Assembly: GCA_015501585.1 (NCBI GenBank)
Contig: JADNRY010000129.1
Span: 1-64,000 of the forward strand
Source: Rhodocollybia butyracea
Taxonomy: Eukaryota > Basidiomycota > Agaricomycetes > Agaricales > Omphalotaceae
Reading direction: 5' to 3'
DNA length: 64,000 nucleotides
The position numbers were made by a program, and so were the translations under genes. Below are positions 45,700-57,440 of the stretch, piece after piece. Every line of letters starts with the position of its first letter. The first letter of the stretch is position 1. The notes beneath the pieces were generated by a model. That model did not search any database. It was not told the DNA's origin and worked only from the letters and a program-made list of their open reading frames with translations.

Positions 45700-48600
45700 C
45701 ACCTCGACATCACACCAATCAGTGGGTGTAAGCCTGGTAAGATGGGCCCCACATGCCAGGCCCACTCCCCTGGATTTGGGACTTTCCCTTAGTACATCGT
45801 GAGTAATTCTGCGAATAATTCCAGATATTTTTAATAAGGCAAGAGTCCAGAAGGTCTATAGAACCTTCATAAGCCATATGAAACCGGTGCAATAAGAGTG
45901 CAATAACATTGCAACAATCTTTCGGCAAATAATCCCATCAGCTGTCAAGACTTAGATTCATTGCATTGGGAGATCACAGCCCGCCCGTCGTCCTTTATGA
46001 TGACTTCATCAACAGATGCTATCCCGCCGTCAGCTTTCATTGCGCTTACTCTGCCTTAGGGCCTGTTCGGCAACACGAATCTCAGATTTTGTTTGGATTT
46101 TGCCAGGTATTGCCACCATATAAAAAAGCCATCAAGCATTTGTAAGTATTACTCGGATCAGCCAGTTGAGCGCTCCGTGTAAACGCGCATGCTGTCACAG
46201 CCTGTCAGACGTTTCTTCCATGTTGAGGTCAACACCCCGCTCGATGCTCAGACATGCCCGCCGCTCTCAAATGTAGTTTTTACTTTAGGTTTCACTTGCT
46301 TAGACAATATAGAGGAATAAAATTGCTTTAACAATAATATACAATTATGTTAAACTTGAAAGATGATGACCAGAACATGTTGGTCACTGTGTGGCATCAT
46401 TGAGAGTGGTTGGACGACTCGCGGGACAGCGAGAGGAACGTCCGACATGTCAGGGCAGGAGTTATGTCATTTTATGACATTTCCAGAGTCATGGCGACTG
46501 GCCAGCTGATCCGAACATTTTATATAAGTCTTCAAAATCTTGCCTCTGGCAAAATCACACAAAATCCAGATTCGTGTTGCCGAACAGGCCCTTAGTTCAC
46601 TGTATTTTTTGGCAACTAATATTTGTGCAAGCTATGCCAAAAACTAAGTACTAAGTAGCGTCGTTGCTGGACGCTTGCGGCACTTACCAGCATATGTAAG
46701 CTATGAAAACTGATGATAAGAACCTGCATCGCTGCCCGCCTGTCACTATCCCGACCTTATACTCTGTATTGCATGAGCCCTAGCTGTTCCTCAATGGCCC
46801 ACCATTATCTTGGCACTCTTCAGTGTGTCTTGTACAATTCCCGCCGAGTCCAACTCAACATCCAAGTTGGCTGCACGGGGAAGGGCAAGGCAGGCAGGTT
46901 TTGCTTGTTGTAACTACAACGGTACTGAGATACTTGCACTTGATGCATGGGCTTCAGTTGTTAACAAACTTGTGGACAAGTAGTAGTAAGTACTAAGTAC
47001 ATCCTTCTCTTACTCTCAAATATATCCTGGTTTTGAGCCCTGCACAATTACGCACTGTTTCTTTACACATATCTTATGCCATTCGAATTATTACAACTAG
47101 TATTCAATGCAGATCAAGAAAACCGTGCGCGGCTATCCACTAATTATAACGGCAGGAATTACTGGGCGCTTAATAAAGACTGCCCGCCCATCTTCGTCAG
47201 CATCCCCGCCTTTGAAGCTCTTGGATTTTTGGAGCTAGATATCACAGGCGCGTTGGCTCTGATAGTATCTTATACATTTACTTTACTCTGTTATGTAGTC
47301 ATTTTATTGAATACATCAGCTGCACTTGCTTCGCACTTGAAAAGGTGATAAAACTAGATGTCCTTCAGAACTGTTGAATGAATGCAGATTGAAAAGTATC
47401 CAAGTAGTAAGAGAGAAAAACAGATTAATTGTCTTCAAATCCCATTCTACATAGCTTCTTGCAACCTACATGCATGGGTATTAGTCTTGACATTTAGTAA
47501 AAATGAGTCTTTCGGGTGCATTTCCCAGTGAAATAATCCATGTAGAGAGGATTTAGCTATCTGCGAGGGCTCCTTACAGCTGTATCTATAAAGTGGCTGA
47601 AGTTATATCTTTCCTTAAAAGTACGAGTTGGAAAGTGTAACAAAGACAGCCATACTTACAGTAGCAGTTACTGTTTGGCATCTGAACAAAGTGGAGTCTA
47701 ACAATGTACGATCCGATGTGTTATAAAATACATACACATATTGATTACATCTAGTCAAAGATAATTACAGTAGTAAACAGCCTCAAACCTCTTAGATCCA
47801 CCTTGCTTGATGTTGCGAGTGTCGAGAATAAGCATCGGACAGTTGGGCCATATCTAATCGTTATGGTTCAATCTTCTTTGTTGCTTCTTTGAGTTCAAAT
47901 TTACTCTTGAGAATACATTCCTTACAAGTAAAGAGTTAAAAGAATATATTTCGTGTCAATGTAGCTACTCATGGCTTCCAAGTTATTTGATATTCGAGGT
48001 TGAGAAAAATTTTAAAAACACTTCTCAATGTCCTTGCTTATGTACTTTCTCTGTGTATCTATGAGCACGTTCACATGTACCGGGAGTTGTGGCGCCCTGC
48101 TTTCAAAGATACTTGCCAAGGGTAAGTCGAAGAACAAGCTTAAGACACTACGTACGTACGTACATACCAGTCGGAGAAGCATTGTTTTGGGCAGAATCAA
48201 TTTACTATATGGCATCCGCCATGTGCGATGCCAGCGTTGACGTTACTGGCATGGTTGTAACAATTATCAATTCCTTTCCTGTGAAGGTTGCTGCCAGACC
48301 CTGCCGTTCCATCCCATATTGACCTTCAGCATATCAATTAATATTGGGTCCATACAAGGGGCTAACCTGAGTTCCAAAGTAGTAAGAGCGAAGGATAAGT
48401 GGTGGCGATGAACCAGAAGTGGCAGATGATAGAGGTGAGTTACGGGATGTGAGTGCTGGCACATCAATGAGTTGGCCTCAATGAGATTTCATGCTGGATG
48501 AGTGCACTGGCAGAAGTTTTTCTGGATTACCTAGGTAGAGATGCCGAGAGACATGTCATCTTAGAGGCAGTAAAAATGGCCAAGGAAGAACGAAGAAATG

Positions 48601-49218
48601 ATTGAGATTGAAAACTTACATGTCAGGCATAATGCGGTCTGTTTCTCATGTTCTCAGGGCATGAGTATGCAAAAGAAGCTGCAGTGTGCCCATAGCAGCA
48701 TAGCCAAGCAAATAATGTGTTGAGAGCAACAAGAAGCTTCAGAGGTAGCAGCCCTCAATCTCAGGTGCATCTCGCTACATCTTGAATTCCCGGTGCACGA
48801 GTTCGTGAGAGCGTGAGGTAGGAGGGTTTCCAATGAATGCTGGCCAAAATAATGGGAAACCACTTACAGCTTCAGCTTAAATAATCTTTATTATTTGCAG
48901 TATTAAGCATAAAGTTGGACAAAGGCGGGACGATGGGCGGACAGTGATTGATAGTGTCCGCGCCAAGTGCTCGAGTCAGCGCTCAGAGGCAGTTCCGGAC
49001 TTGGCATACTTGCCGGGACCAGGCCGGGACGTTATGCAGGTTAAGTACATCAGCCTACATACTTAGGTCATCTAGACCCTTTCCTTTTAGATAATAATTG
49101 GAATTATTCGCAGAATTACTCGCGATGTAGGGAAAGTCCCAGATCCAGGGGAGGGGGCCTGGCATGTGGGGCCCATCTTACCAGGCTTACACTCATTGAT
49201 TGGTGTGATGACGAGGTG
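45700..49218. mobile_element. 3.5 kb TIR element with 8-bp target duplication, no transposase seen
   Basis: Long terminal inverted repeats lie at 45700-45822 and 49100-49218 and are about 90% identical by eye, starting CACCTCGACATCACACC. CTCCCTAT is repeated directly outside each end (45692-45699 and 49219-49226), a perfect 8-bp target duplication. An 8-bp duplication is usual for hAT-like and a few other DNA transposons, but the long inverted repeats are not typical hAT ends. The interior (3.3 kb) has no long open frame and no motif I can assign to a transposase, so it is probably non-autonomous. A MITE is nested in it. Confidence 0.8.
46059..46591. mobile_element. MITE (533 bp), nested, TTA target duplication
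   Basis: The ends are GGGCCTGTTCGGCAACACGA and its reverse complement, with an inverted repeat of about 50 bp (46059-46108 and 46544-46591). TTA flanks both ends (46056-46058 and 46592-46594). TIRs starting GGGCCTGTTCGG with a TTA duplication fit Tourist/PIF-Harbinger MITEs. No coding sequence is inside. It sits within the larger TIR element, so it inserted later. Confidence 0.8.
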
Positions 49219-49226
49219 CTCCCTAT

Positions 49227-50843
49227 ACAGGCGTAACCGCACTGTGGCCATATATAGGTTCTTGCAGGATCAGGGGCAGCGGTTTACACAGGTCGCCAAA
49301 TACCACACAACCGGCGCACCACTCCAACACCCTAGCGTTCCAGGTAAGCGGGATGTGTCAGGGAGCAAAATGATGTAATCAAGAAATAGAAACGGCACCG
49401 TCGATTCGAATCGACATCCGATCCGGCCACAAAGATTAAGACCAAATGTGGCTGTAAAAGTAACTCGGGCTCAAAAGAAAACGGCTTGTTTGAGTAGGCA
49501 AAGTGCATCGCCGTTGATCAGTTGAATTTGTAGTTAAAATGTAGAGCATAGCGTTTGAAAGGGAGCATCGATGACAAGAAAGAAGTACCGGGGACTGTCC
49601 AGCTGTATTCGAGCATTTTCCAGGAGTTGCGCGAAACATGCCAGGGGCGAGGGAGCCACATAGAAGATAAGTGAGAGAGTGACGGCGACGGAAATGCTTT
49701 ACTAAAGAAGATAGTGGTGCAGGTGAATTGAGGCGGTGGCAGGAGGTTCGCGTTCCGAAAGTTCCAAACGTCCCAAGAATAGGCGTAACTTGCGCATGTT
49801 TTCGAGGTCATTATCCAAGTTGTGTAGTCTGGATGGAGGCGTTAATTGACGATGCAGAGATGTCAGTGAGCTTCAGTGAGAGGGAAGGCGGTAATGGGAA
49901 TCGGGTAGGTTGTATATCACCCAGTCGATGTCCATTAGCCGGCTGGGATCACCCTTGGAAAAAAGGACAGCGAAGGTCATTGTTAGCTTGCGGGGCCTCC
50001 CAAAAGAGCAGAGTTTTGAGTTCAAGTTCCAGGCGACGTGAAAGCAGCAAAGAGTCGGACAGTGAATGGGAGCGGGATCTGGCAAAAGGCCGAATTTCAT
50101 GACAACTGATTTTGAATGTCCAGTTTGAGGAAGCTTGCCTCACACTGACAGTTTGCATATATAGGTGTCGACGGTCGTTGGAAGAGGGAGCGCGTGAAAT
50201 AAAGTCATCCGTTTGTCCTTGTGAGAATCACTTACATAATTCTACACGATTTCGCTCGAGCTCTTTCGACGACGCACTCGATAGAAAATGTCGAGAGACT
50301 CAGAATTCGCGTTATATGTTCACGCGCACGTCTTTCTCATCTAATTTCCGACGTTCCCTCTCCCTCAGGATCTGCTCTTGTCATACCTTTCGTCAAGCCT
50401 TCAAGCTCAATGCTGGAACTGGCTCTACAGAACGAAGTGAGGGCTCAATTTGACTTCGAGTCCTACCGCTGCTACACATGGTGCTCAATATGGATGGAGA
50501 AAAGAAGTTGATCCAAGTTGGAGAAGAGAAGAGGCGCAATGACTGGCGAAGGCAGCGAGGAGGACAAAAGACAAAAAGTCCTTCGAACCGAAACTGTCAA
50601 CAATCCCCAAGCCAAAACAAACTCTGTTACAAGATAAACTATGTTATTTGGTGCATGTCACTCTGATTCACAAACCACTGAATTCAAGCTAAGGAAAACG
50701 GTATCGGTTCGACGGTACCAGGACCCTGCCACCAATACGACAACAAAACAAAAGTCTCCTTTGATCTTGCTTTTGCTTCAGATCTACGAGGATCTATATC
50801 TCTTGCGTGTCGAACGAACCTTCCGTATGCGTAAAACATGCAC
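49227..50843. other. Region without a supported gene
   Basis: Open frames overlap on both strands with no shared signal. From about 50110 it is the duplicate of 41200-42000. Confidence 0.4.
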
Positions 50844-51150
50844 TTATTTTTCACTTTTAATTTCAAACTGGCCGCTCAAGGTTTCATGTATCGCAGTGCC
50901 AACCCTGTCAAGTATTTGGTTTTTTTTCTTCGCGAGCCGTTTAACTTCATTCAGTTTGTTCGAGGATACAAGTGATTCTATCTGGGGGAAAGCAGAAACC
51001 ATAGGCGGCATGAGGCGGCATGGCTTCATTGGTGAGGTCTATAAGACTTCTGGTTTGAACTGCTTTCTGCCTTCGTATCCTTATATATACAAAAAGGCTC
51101 GCAGTTATAAATAGAATAAACAGAATTAGTACCGCTACCATCCTAGGCAT
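50844..51150 (-). pseudogene. Cupredoxin-TM tail fragment
   Basis: The minus strand encodes a transmembrane helix (AVLILFILFITASLFVYIRI) followed by RRQKAVQTRSLIDLTNEAMP, matching the middle of the anchored cupredoxins. The tail is cut by stops. Upstream (51150) the sequence switches abruptly to the HET-downstream duplicate also seen at 58.05 kb, so this is a duplication breakpoint. Confidence 0.65.
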
Positions 51151-52128
51151 GGGTTCCAGAAGCTCAAGCCTCAGAGGCGGATGGAATTGGATTATGGAGA
51201 GGAAGGTGATGATGATGCGAGGAGTGTAGTTGGGATGAAGTGAGTACTGGGAAAATGGGGTGGCAGCAGGTATGTGATATTGAGTTTCTTTTCTGGTTGT
51301 CGCCTCTAGTTAACCTCTAATTAGGACAAAATTCGGACAAAATTCGGACCATCTGGAGAGCACCCCATCGCCCTTCGTCACTTGGCCCAGAACTTGTCGG
51401 GTATCCATCGACGGAACTCCGCGTCCTTGAACTCTCTCTCTCTCTCTCAGCTATCCTGGTATCCCACAAATGCTGAATACACCGGATACGTCACCTCCAT
51501 AACTCAACCGAAATTTACTTGTCGAAGACGTACAAGTACGTCCATATTCCTTGAACGAATTAGTACCCTCGCCTCACTTTGCTCAGGTCTTGTCATGTTC
51601 GTACGTCCTTGAATGAATAGGTACCCTCGCCTCTCGTCGTCTTTGTACAATACGCTCAATGAATGGGTGGGCGGCGAAAGCCATATTAGAATGGAGTTAG
51701 CCCAAGGTTCCACAGCGCAAAGGTGTAGTTGGTCCTGATACTACTTTATTATCCTTTTGGAACCTCGCGGTCCCATGTGTATGAGCAACGGGATCCTGCT
51801 TCGTCTTCTTGATCTTGATTGTACATTCGTGTCTTCGATTTCATTTTTATTTTATTTTCACTGCTACATATATTTGGTTCTCAGTTCTATCTACGGCTCT
51901 TCGAATACTTATAGTTACCCCCACATTCTCGTGCGATTGAAGATGTTACGATTATCGTTTCGAATGCTATGAAGCTTGTTGAGAACTTGAATAGACTTTT
52001 CGTTGATGCTTTTCAAAAATACTAAAACACTACAAGAACGATATGTAGATACATAGCCAGCTACTTTTGCACTTCATACAGCGATCTTTCCAACTGGGTC
52101 GGGCGTGAGTGTGCGAAGGACCACTGTG
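51151..52128. other. HET-downstream duplicate, no gene
   Basis: The stretch near 51151-51270 matches 58060-58200. The stretch near 51480-51800 matches 58290-58640 and, in reverse, about 17600-17950. No gene is supported. Confidence 0.5.
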
Positions 52129-54267
52129 TCACTTGGACTTGGACTTGGAGCGTGAATACTTTTCCCACTTTCTAGTGACTTTGATCTCAGACTTGTACTG
52201 GTTAGTAGATTTTCGAAGCAAATGTGAGTGAACAGAAGCAGTCAGTACCCAGTTCCCCGCTGGCGAGGGACCTTGTGGGCTAAGAGTGACGTTGTCAGAG
52301 GCATTTAGAACCGAGTCGTCTCCATCCTGCTTCTGTTCATTATAGTAGAAGTCACAAAGATCCCCCTCGTCTTCTGTGTCCATCAGAAACTGAACATCTG
52401 ACCATACCATTTTGTCGCGGAATCCGAATGTGACCGCAAATCTTTTGCGATTCTGCTCGTGTTGAAAACAGAGAGTGCCTGTGATACTGGCATCATCCAA
52501 GAAAAGATGCACGGTATCGTCATGCCATTCCTCCCAAGCATTGCCGGGGTATATTTCCAGTAGGGAGAAACCATCATTGATCACGCTGGAAAAGGATACA
52601 CCGAAAGAATAAGTGCGAAGGGGAAGAACAGCTGGAGCGATGTCAAGATAAATCTTGTCGACGATGCGAACGTTGAGGACATAGCAGCCATCATAATTAT
52701 CAAGTCCACTGTACTGGCGACGTGCCTCAATGAGGATGGCGACGTTATCTGTCAGAAGTTTTGACATCCTGTCAAGCTTCTTCCTGGACAAATCTTCGCG
52801 TTCCCCGCCATGATTGTAAGACTGTCGAATGTCCTCGAGATTGAGCTTGTTCGTTTTAAAATCAAGGACAAGGTCCAACCAAATACCGCCAATACCGACT
52901 CCAGCCACCACAACAAATGGCCGCCGGTCGGGTCATGTATGAAGAGGAAGGTGAGGGGCAAAGGATGATCCCATGTGAAAACTCCCATGTTAAGATCTGT
53001 ACCGGGATCAGTGATTTTGGCGGCAATGGGGAGGTCTGCACAGACTGCATTGGAGGAGTTTGCCCTAATGGGTTTAATTCCCTGACCAAAGAAGACTGTT
53101 ATTCGGTCAGGATCGAAGAAACTAGATCGGAAAAGGGGAAGATCCCACGCCCTGAACAATAGGTCCCGTTCGCTCCCTCTACCATCCTCGAGAAACTCCC
53201 TATCACATTCAAAAACCTGATCCGATTGAACCCTCTCATACTGTTCCTTCAAATCCCTGGACTTGGACACATAAATGGCCAGACGGGTTGACGTCTCTGA
53301 TCGATCTGATCTGCAATGCAGAATAGCCAGAGACTCCGGTATTTCAGCGGTCAGGGTGATGAAGTATGACTTTAGAAGAAGAAAGTGGACTTGTAAGCCC
53401 ATATTGGTCATTGAAAATGGCCGTTGGTTGTCGGACCTAGCTATAGGCACATACTCGCCACTTTCTTCAAACGCATCTGGACTGGGGCAAGTATCCCGTC
53501 CTAGTGAAGGGAGATGGTGACTTTGACTTCCAGGCAAAGATCGAGTGATCATTGGACACCTTCAAAATCTCCTCCTGGAGCCTGATGAACGCATGCTCCC
53601 CTTCGCCATAGAGTGGCGGCATGTGAACACCAAACATTCCCATCAGCGAATACGCCCTGTCTTCTACACGTGTCGTCTCCCTTCCAGCAGCCCAAGACAT
53701 TCTCGCCGCAATACTGCTTTCCCTCGGATCAGCCCCCAATAGAACATTCGATGGGATCCCAGTAATCTCTGTAATGGTCTCTTGCAGGCTCGCCTTCGTT
53801 CCAATCTTCTCCCAGTCACTTGTGAAGAAGAAAACTGTCGCCGGCGCTATCAACTCCTGGAGCGTCCATCCTCTCGTAAACCATTTACACATCCGGAGCT
53901 TCAAGTCGAAGGACCGGCCGAGACGGTACCTTCGCATATCTGACAGGTAAGCGTAGCAAACTTCCGCTTTGCCGTAGTATCTGTACATCGAGTTGATGGC
54001 CTCCGAGAGCTCGGAACTGCTCGATTTGTCAATGCAGCAGGTGTCGATCCAGATGTACTTCCAATCCTCGCGGCGCGCCAGCTCGCATGCTCCCACAACC
54101 TTCGACCACCCTTTCATACCCTTTCTCTTCGACAGATCCTGCATATCTTGGAACGTCACTTCTTCGTCTCCCCATACATGCGAGAGGATCGCATATTTTG
54201 GTATCTTCTGCTCATTCGCAAAGTAGATGAGCTCCGGGTCTGTACCGGTGGTTCGAAGGAGTCGCAT
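52129..54267 (-). pseudogene. HET-domain gene, second copy, two frameshifts
   Basis: Minus strand, start at the ATG at 54267 (MRLLRTTGTDPELIY). The whole HET domain is intact (YAILSHVWGDEEVTFQDM, IWIDTCCIDK, WFTRGWTLQELIAP, PPLYGEGEHAFIRLQ). Frame breaks occur near 53510, after the HET domain, and near 52910, within the C-terminal domain. The C-terminus is longer than in the first copy, ending in a Lys/Ser-rich tail. If transcribed it would yield a truncated protein of about 260-270 residues carrying only the HET domain. Confidence 0.82.
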
Positions 54268-54528
54268 GATTGTCCGATACCTTTGCAATGTGTGAGTTTC
54301 TAACACGGGCAGCACTATCTTTGCCAGACTGAAACGTACCGAAAGGCTTTCCGTTCGTTCAATGACTAAAGGTCAAAGCAAGCCCTAGGCCCACTTTATA
54401 GGTTTTTTCACAGGCAGATAGTGTGAATGGGTGTAGAGCACCATCGATAAGTATCAACGGTTGTCACCGAGGCTGCGCCAGCGAAAAACTCCTCCCAATA
54501 CAGATGAGATGAGATAGATTCATTGAAC

Positions 54529-54733
54529 GCCACAACACATTGCAAAACTACATGCTCAACGCTCGTTTCTTCCATTTCTTGACACTCGACGAGCGGGAGA
54601 ACCACAGCACATCGCAAAACCACACGCTCAAGGCTTGTTTCTTTAATGTCTTGACACTAGACGAACGGGAGAACCACAACATAGCACAAAACTACACGCT
54701 TCATGCTCGTTTCTTTCTTGACACTCAACGAGG
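54529..54733. repeat. Three tandem units of 66-72 bp upstream of HET copy 2
   Basis: Three units of 'gagaaccacaacacat...ctcgtttcttt...cttgacactc' type lie at about 54529-54596, 54597-54668 and 54669-54733. Only one unit is present upstream of the first HET gene (near 14870-14930, reverse sense) and of the third (near 61203-61280). Confidence 0.7.
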
Positions 54734-55489
54734 CTCAAAGGCTATTTGCAGTCCTACAATCAAACCCGGAACATGTAGATGAGCGATGAGGAAACCTGCA
54801 TCCACAGGACGAACAGGGCAGTTAGGTCGGATGGAGCTTACCAAGGGTGCTGTCGATTATCGAGAACATTCTTGTTTCGGTACTTCTTGTATTCAACTTG
54901 CGGGTAGGACATCCTGAACATCGGAAGATCTGTGGCCTCTCCGAGAGGTATGTGGCGTATACTCGTTCTAAAGCATCGTTGTACTCATCCTATATGTGAC
55001 CACAGCTTCCACAAGACGTATCTTACTTCACTATCCGCTCTTGGATTACATTTCATGCATCTGGTTTAGACACAGTTGGGCCGTCGCCCAATACATTTAA
55101 TCAGTTCTATGCATCTGATAACCGTAAGCATTTAACCAAGATCGTGGAGTGCCCCGTGCAGTCACATTCTTGATAGCAAGGTGCTGGTACTCATGGTCAT
55201 GGCGCTATGATCACCTCTTAGAGACTACTCTTCAAAGCTGATGTTGACTTACTCGTTAGCTTATTTTTGGTGTAGCAAGACTCCGACTTTTCTGACTGCC
55301 CATGAACAAATTTGAGCTCAATCGAAGATATCACAATCGTCGGAGCTGTATTCTGACGTTACTATGAATCCGTCCCCGACTACTACTGTTAAGATTATAC
55401 GGCTAACATCTACGACGAAAATATCTATTGAGGCTAAGTGAACTGTATCCCTTGCCCTTACAGTGTTTATGCCCTGTCAAGATTCCTAC

Positions 55490-56180
55490 CGCCTCCAGTG
55501 ATGAGTGTTGTGAACGAGCGAGAAGTCGGTACTGTCAAACGCGCAGCGCTATTCTCGACTGCTTTGACATGGTTATTCGCAAATTTCCCTACTGTAGTGT
55601 TTCCAGCTCCTTTGCAGCCGCCGGTCTTGCTTTTGAAGAAAATCGTTCCGTACCTTAGCTATATTGTGACGTTCATTTCTTGTGGTTCAGGTGTCTTCAC
55701 GGGCTATGATTCCGGTGAGTACAGACCTTGTATAGTTGCAGTATATCATTGACTTTTCAATAGGCTATGGCATTGAACTCAATGCAACCTGGCTACTCTC
55801 GGCGCGTTGATTCCTAACACTTGAGCGACGGACAGCGTCCCCGATGCGACTCCGGTCAAAGAGAATACCGCTACGCTTGTCGTGCACGCTGTCACTACCG
55901 CACTTGTTGATCTTCATATCAAAATTCGTCTATCCGCTACACCTGACAGTGAATCCTCCGGGGCTGAGCTGGTCGATTTGTCCAAGAAGAACCAGGAGGC
56001 CGTATCTCTTGAACGAACGTCCGATGTCCCCGACCATTGATGGAACTAAGTTTTTGGAGCACTTGACGAGAATGAAGTGATCACCACGAGCCTTCTTTGC
56101 TGTTTGACTTGGGAGCTGTTGCTGAAAGCTTTTGACTACCAAATTATCTTGCAGAGATTTTGTCGGGATAGAGTCGCAGA
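55490..56180 (+). pseudogene. Remnant of the unknown membrane protein gene
   Basis: The plus strand keeps the exon with NEREVGTVKRAALFSTALTW and FPAPLQPPVLLLKKIVPYLS, the GTGAGT donor and part of the last exon (NATWLLSAR, then a stop). The first exons with the Ser/Pro-rich N-terminus are missing. It is the inverted counterpart of 20369-22141. Confidence 0.7.
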
Positions 56181-56308
56181 TTCTTCGGGCGAAGAGCTTG
56201 AAGCGGATGGGTCCGTAGTGGAAGACTGAAACCGAAGGAAGAACGCTACAATGGCCGCGGGTTACGAGTACTTAGTTTAAGAGCTGAAATGACGTTCACG
56301 AAACATGG

Positions 56309-56752
56309 TTACTCTGCAAGATTTGGATATGGATTTACGAGTAATTGGCTTTCAATTGTTGATCTACATATGATATTGAGTGTTAATGTGAAAAAGAACG
56401 TACCAAGGTCGGAAACGGCATCTTCCTTGTTCACTATACGATTGCTATCAACGTTGAGTTCATATTTTCCAGAGATACCAGCATTTCTACCGAGTAGAGA
56501 GATCCCGACAATTCTGAGTTTTTGTCGCTTGCAGCTGTGTCTCGGAGAGTTCATTATTTGTTCAGACAATACCTCGGGTTGGGATCTGACGTGAGGCGTA
56601 AGCAGCAGAAAGACGGATGATTGTTCAGTAAACGCACGAATAGATCCTCCCATTTGTTCCTCCTCCAGAAGTATAGCCGATGTTACCAGACATCAGTTGA
56701 TATGGGTCCGTTTGTTTGTTTTGAGGATTACAGAGTCAGAGTTGTTGAGATT
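56309..56752 (-). pseudogene. CIA30/NDUFAF1 remnant
   Basis: The minus strand keeps the second half of exon 2 (QTNGPISTDVW, followed directly by a TAA at 56683-56685), exon 3 (SVFLLLTPHVR-like start, then VGISLLGRNAGISGKYELN and IVNKEDAVSDLG) and the GTACGT donor. Exon 1 and most of exon 2 are deleted, so the 5' UTR is fused to the NGPISTDV segment. Confidence 0.75.
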
Positions 56753-57149
56753 CTGAAAAAGTTTTGATAGAAAACGTCGGTTTACCATCTGTCAAACCAT
56801 CTACAAGCTGTTTGCTTATTCTGTTCCATTAAATTCGTCACCACGGCTGCATTTTGGAAAGAGAAGAGTTGGAAATGACCTGTCATCACGTCGTGACTGA
56901 TGAGCAATTGAGCGCGCGCTTATAACTTATAACTCTCTACTCAAGACAGCCTTCTGAAGAGTTCTTCTTTCTCCTCTTCCAAAACTCTCAGGTCATATAA
57001 AAGAAAATTCTAGCCGGGAAAGCACCTATATGGACTGCATCGTTCTCGTCTAAGTAAATCACCAAAACCCGAATCTCGCTCAGCCCGCTTCTATATCTCA
57101 ATAACTACGCCTCCGGGAACACAATGATTTCTCTATCCTTTTGGAAATA

Positions 57150-57440
57150 TGCTAGCGTTACGGAGCAATATATCACTCACCACTCAACATCAACCTTGGC
57201 CTGTCTTGCTAGTACCTGATGACTTTGTAGCATTTCTTCGTGTTAAGCCTCTTTGACTGCTGCCAGTAGTTGCCAACTTCTTGTTATTGAGATGGCCTCC
57301 TCCGAAGAATGATCTTCTATGTCCTTCTGATGATGGGCGTGTAAATTGTTTGCAATTTCTTCAACTACATCGAACATTAAGGAAATACCGCTGTGTAATA
57401 CTTCTTATATTCTGCTTTCACCTCCCTCCATGTTCGCTTG
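57150..57440 (-). pseudogene. 3' remnant of the hydrophobic-stretch gene, inverted copy
   Basis: The minus strand aligns by eye with 7975-8275. It shares 'gcagaatataagaagtattacaca', 'gaagaaattgc', 'cggaggaggccat' and 'agtcatc'. Only the tail exons remain and no frame is kept. Confidence 0.6.

Noticed and set aside
47076..47348. 90-codon frame inside the TIR element as a transposase fragment
   Set aside because: No DDE or zinc-finger motif, ends in a hydrophobic stretch, and no neighbouring exons with matching frame.
49381..49440. Possible tRNA around CGATTCGAATCG
   Set aside because: No acceptor stem or anticodon arm can be folded around it.
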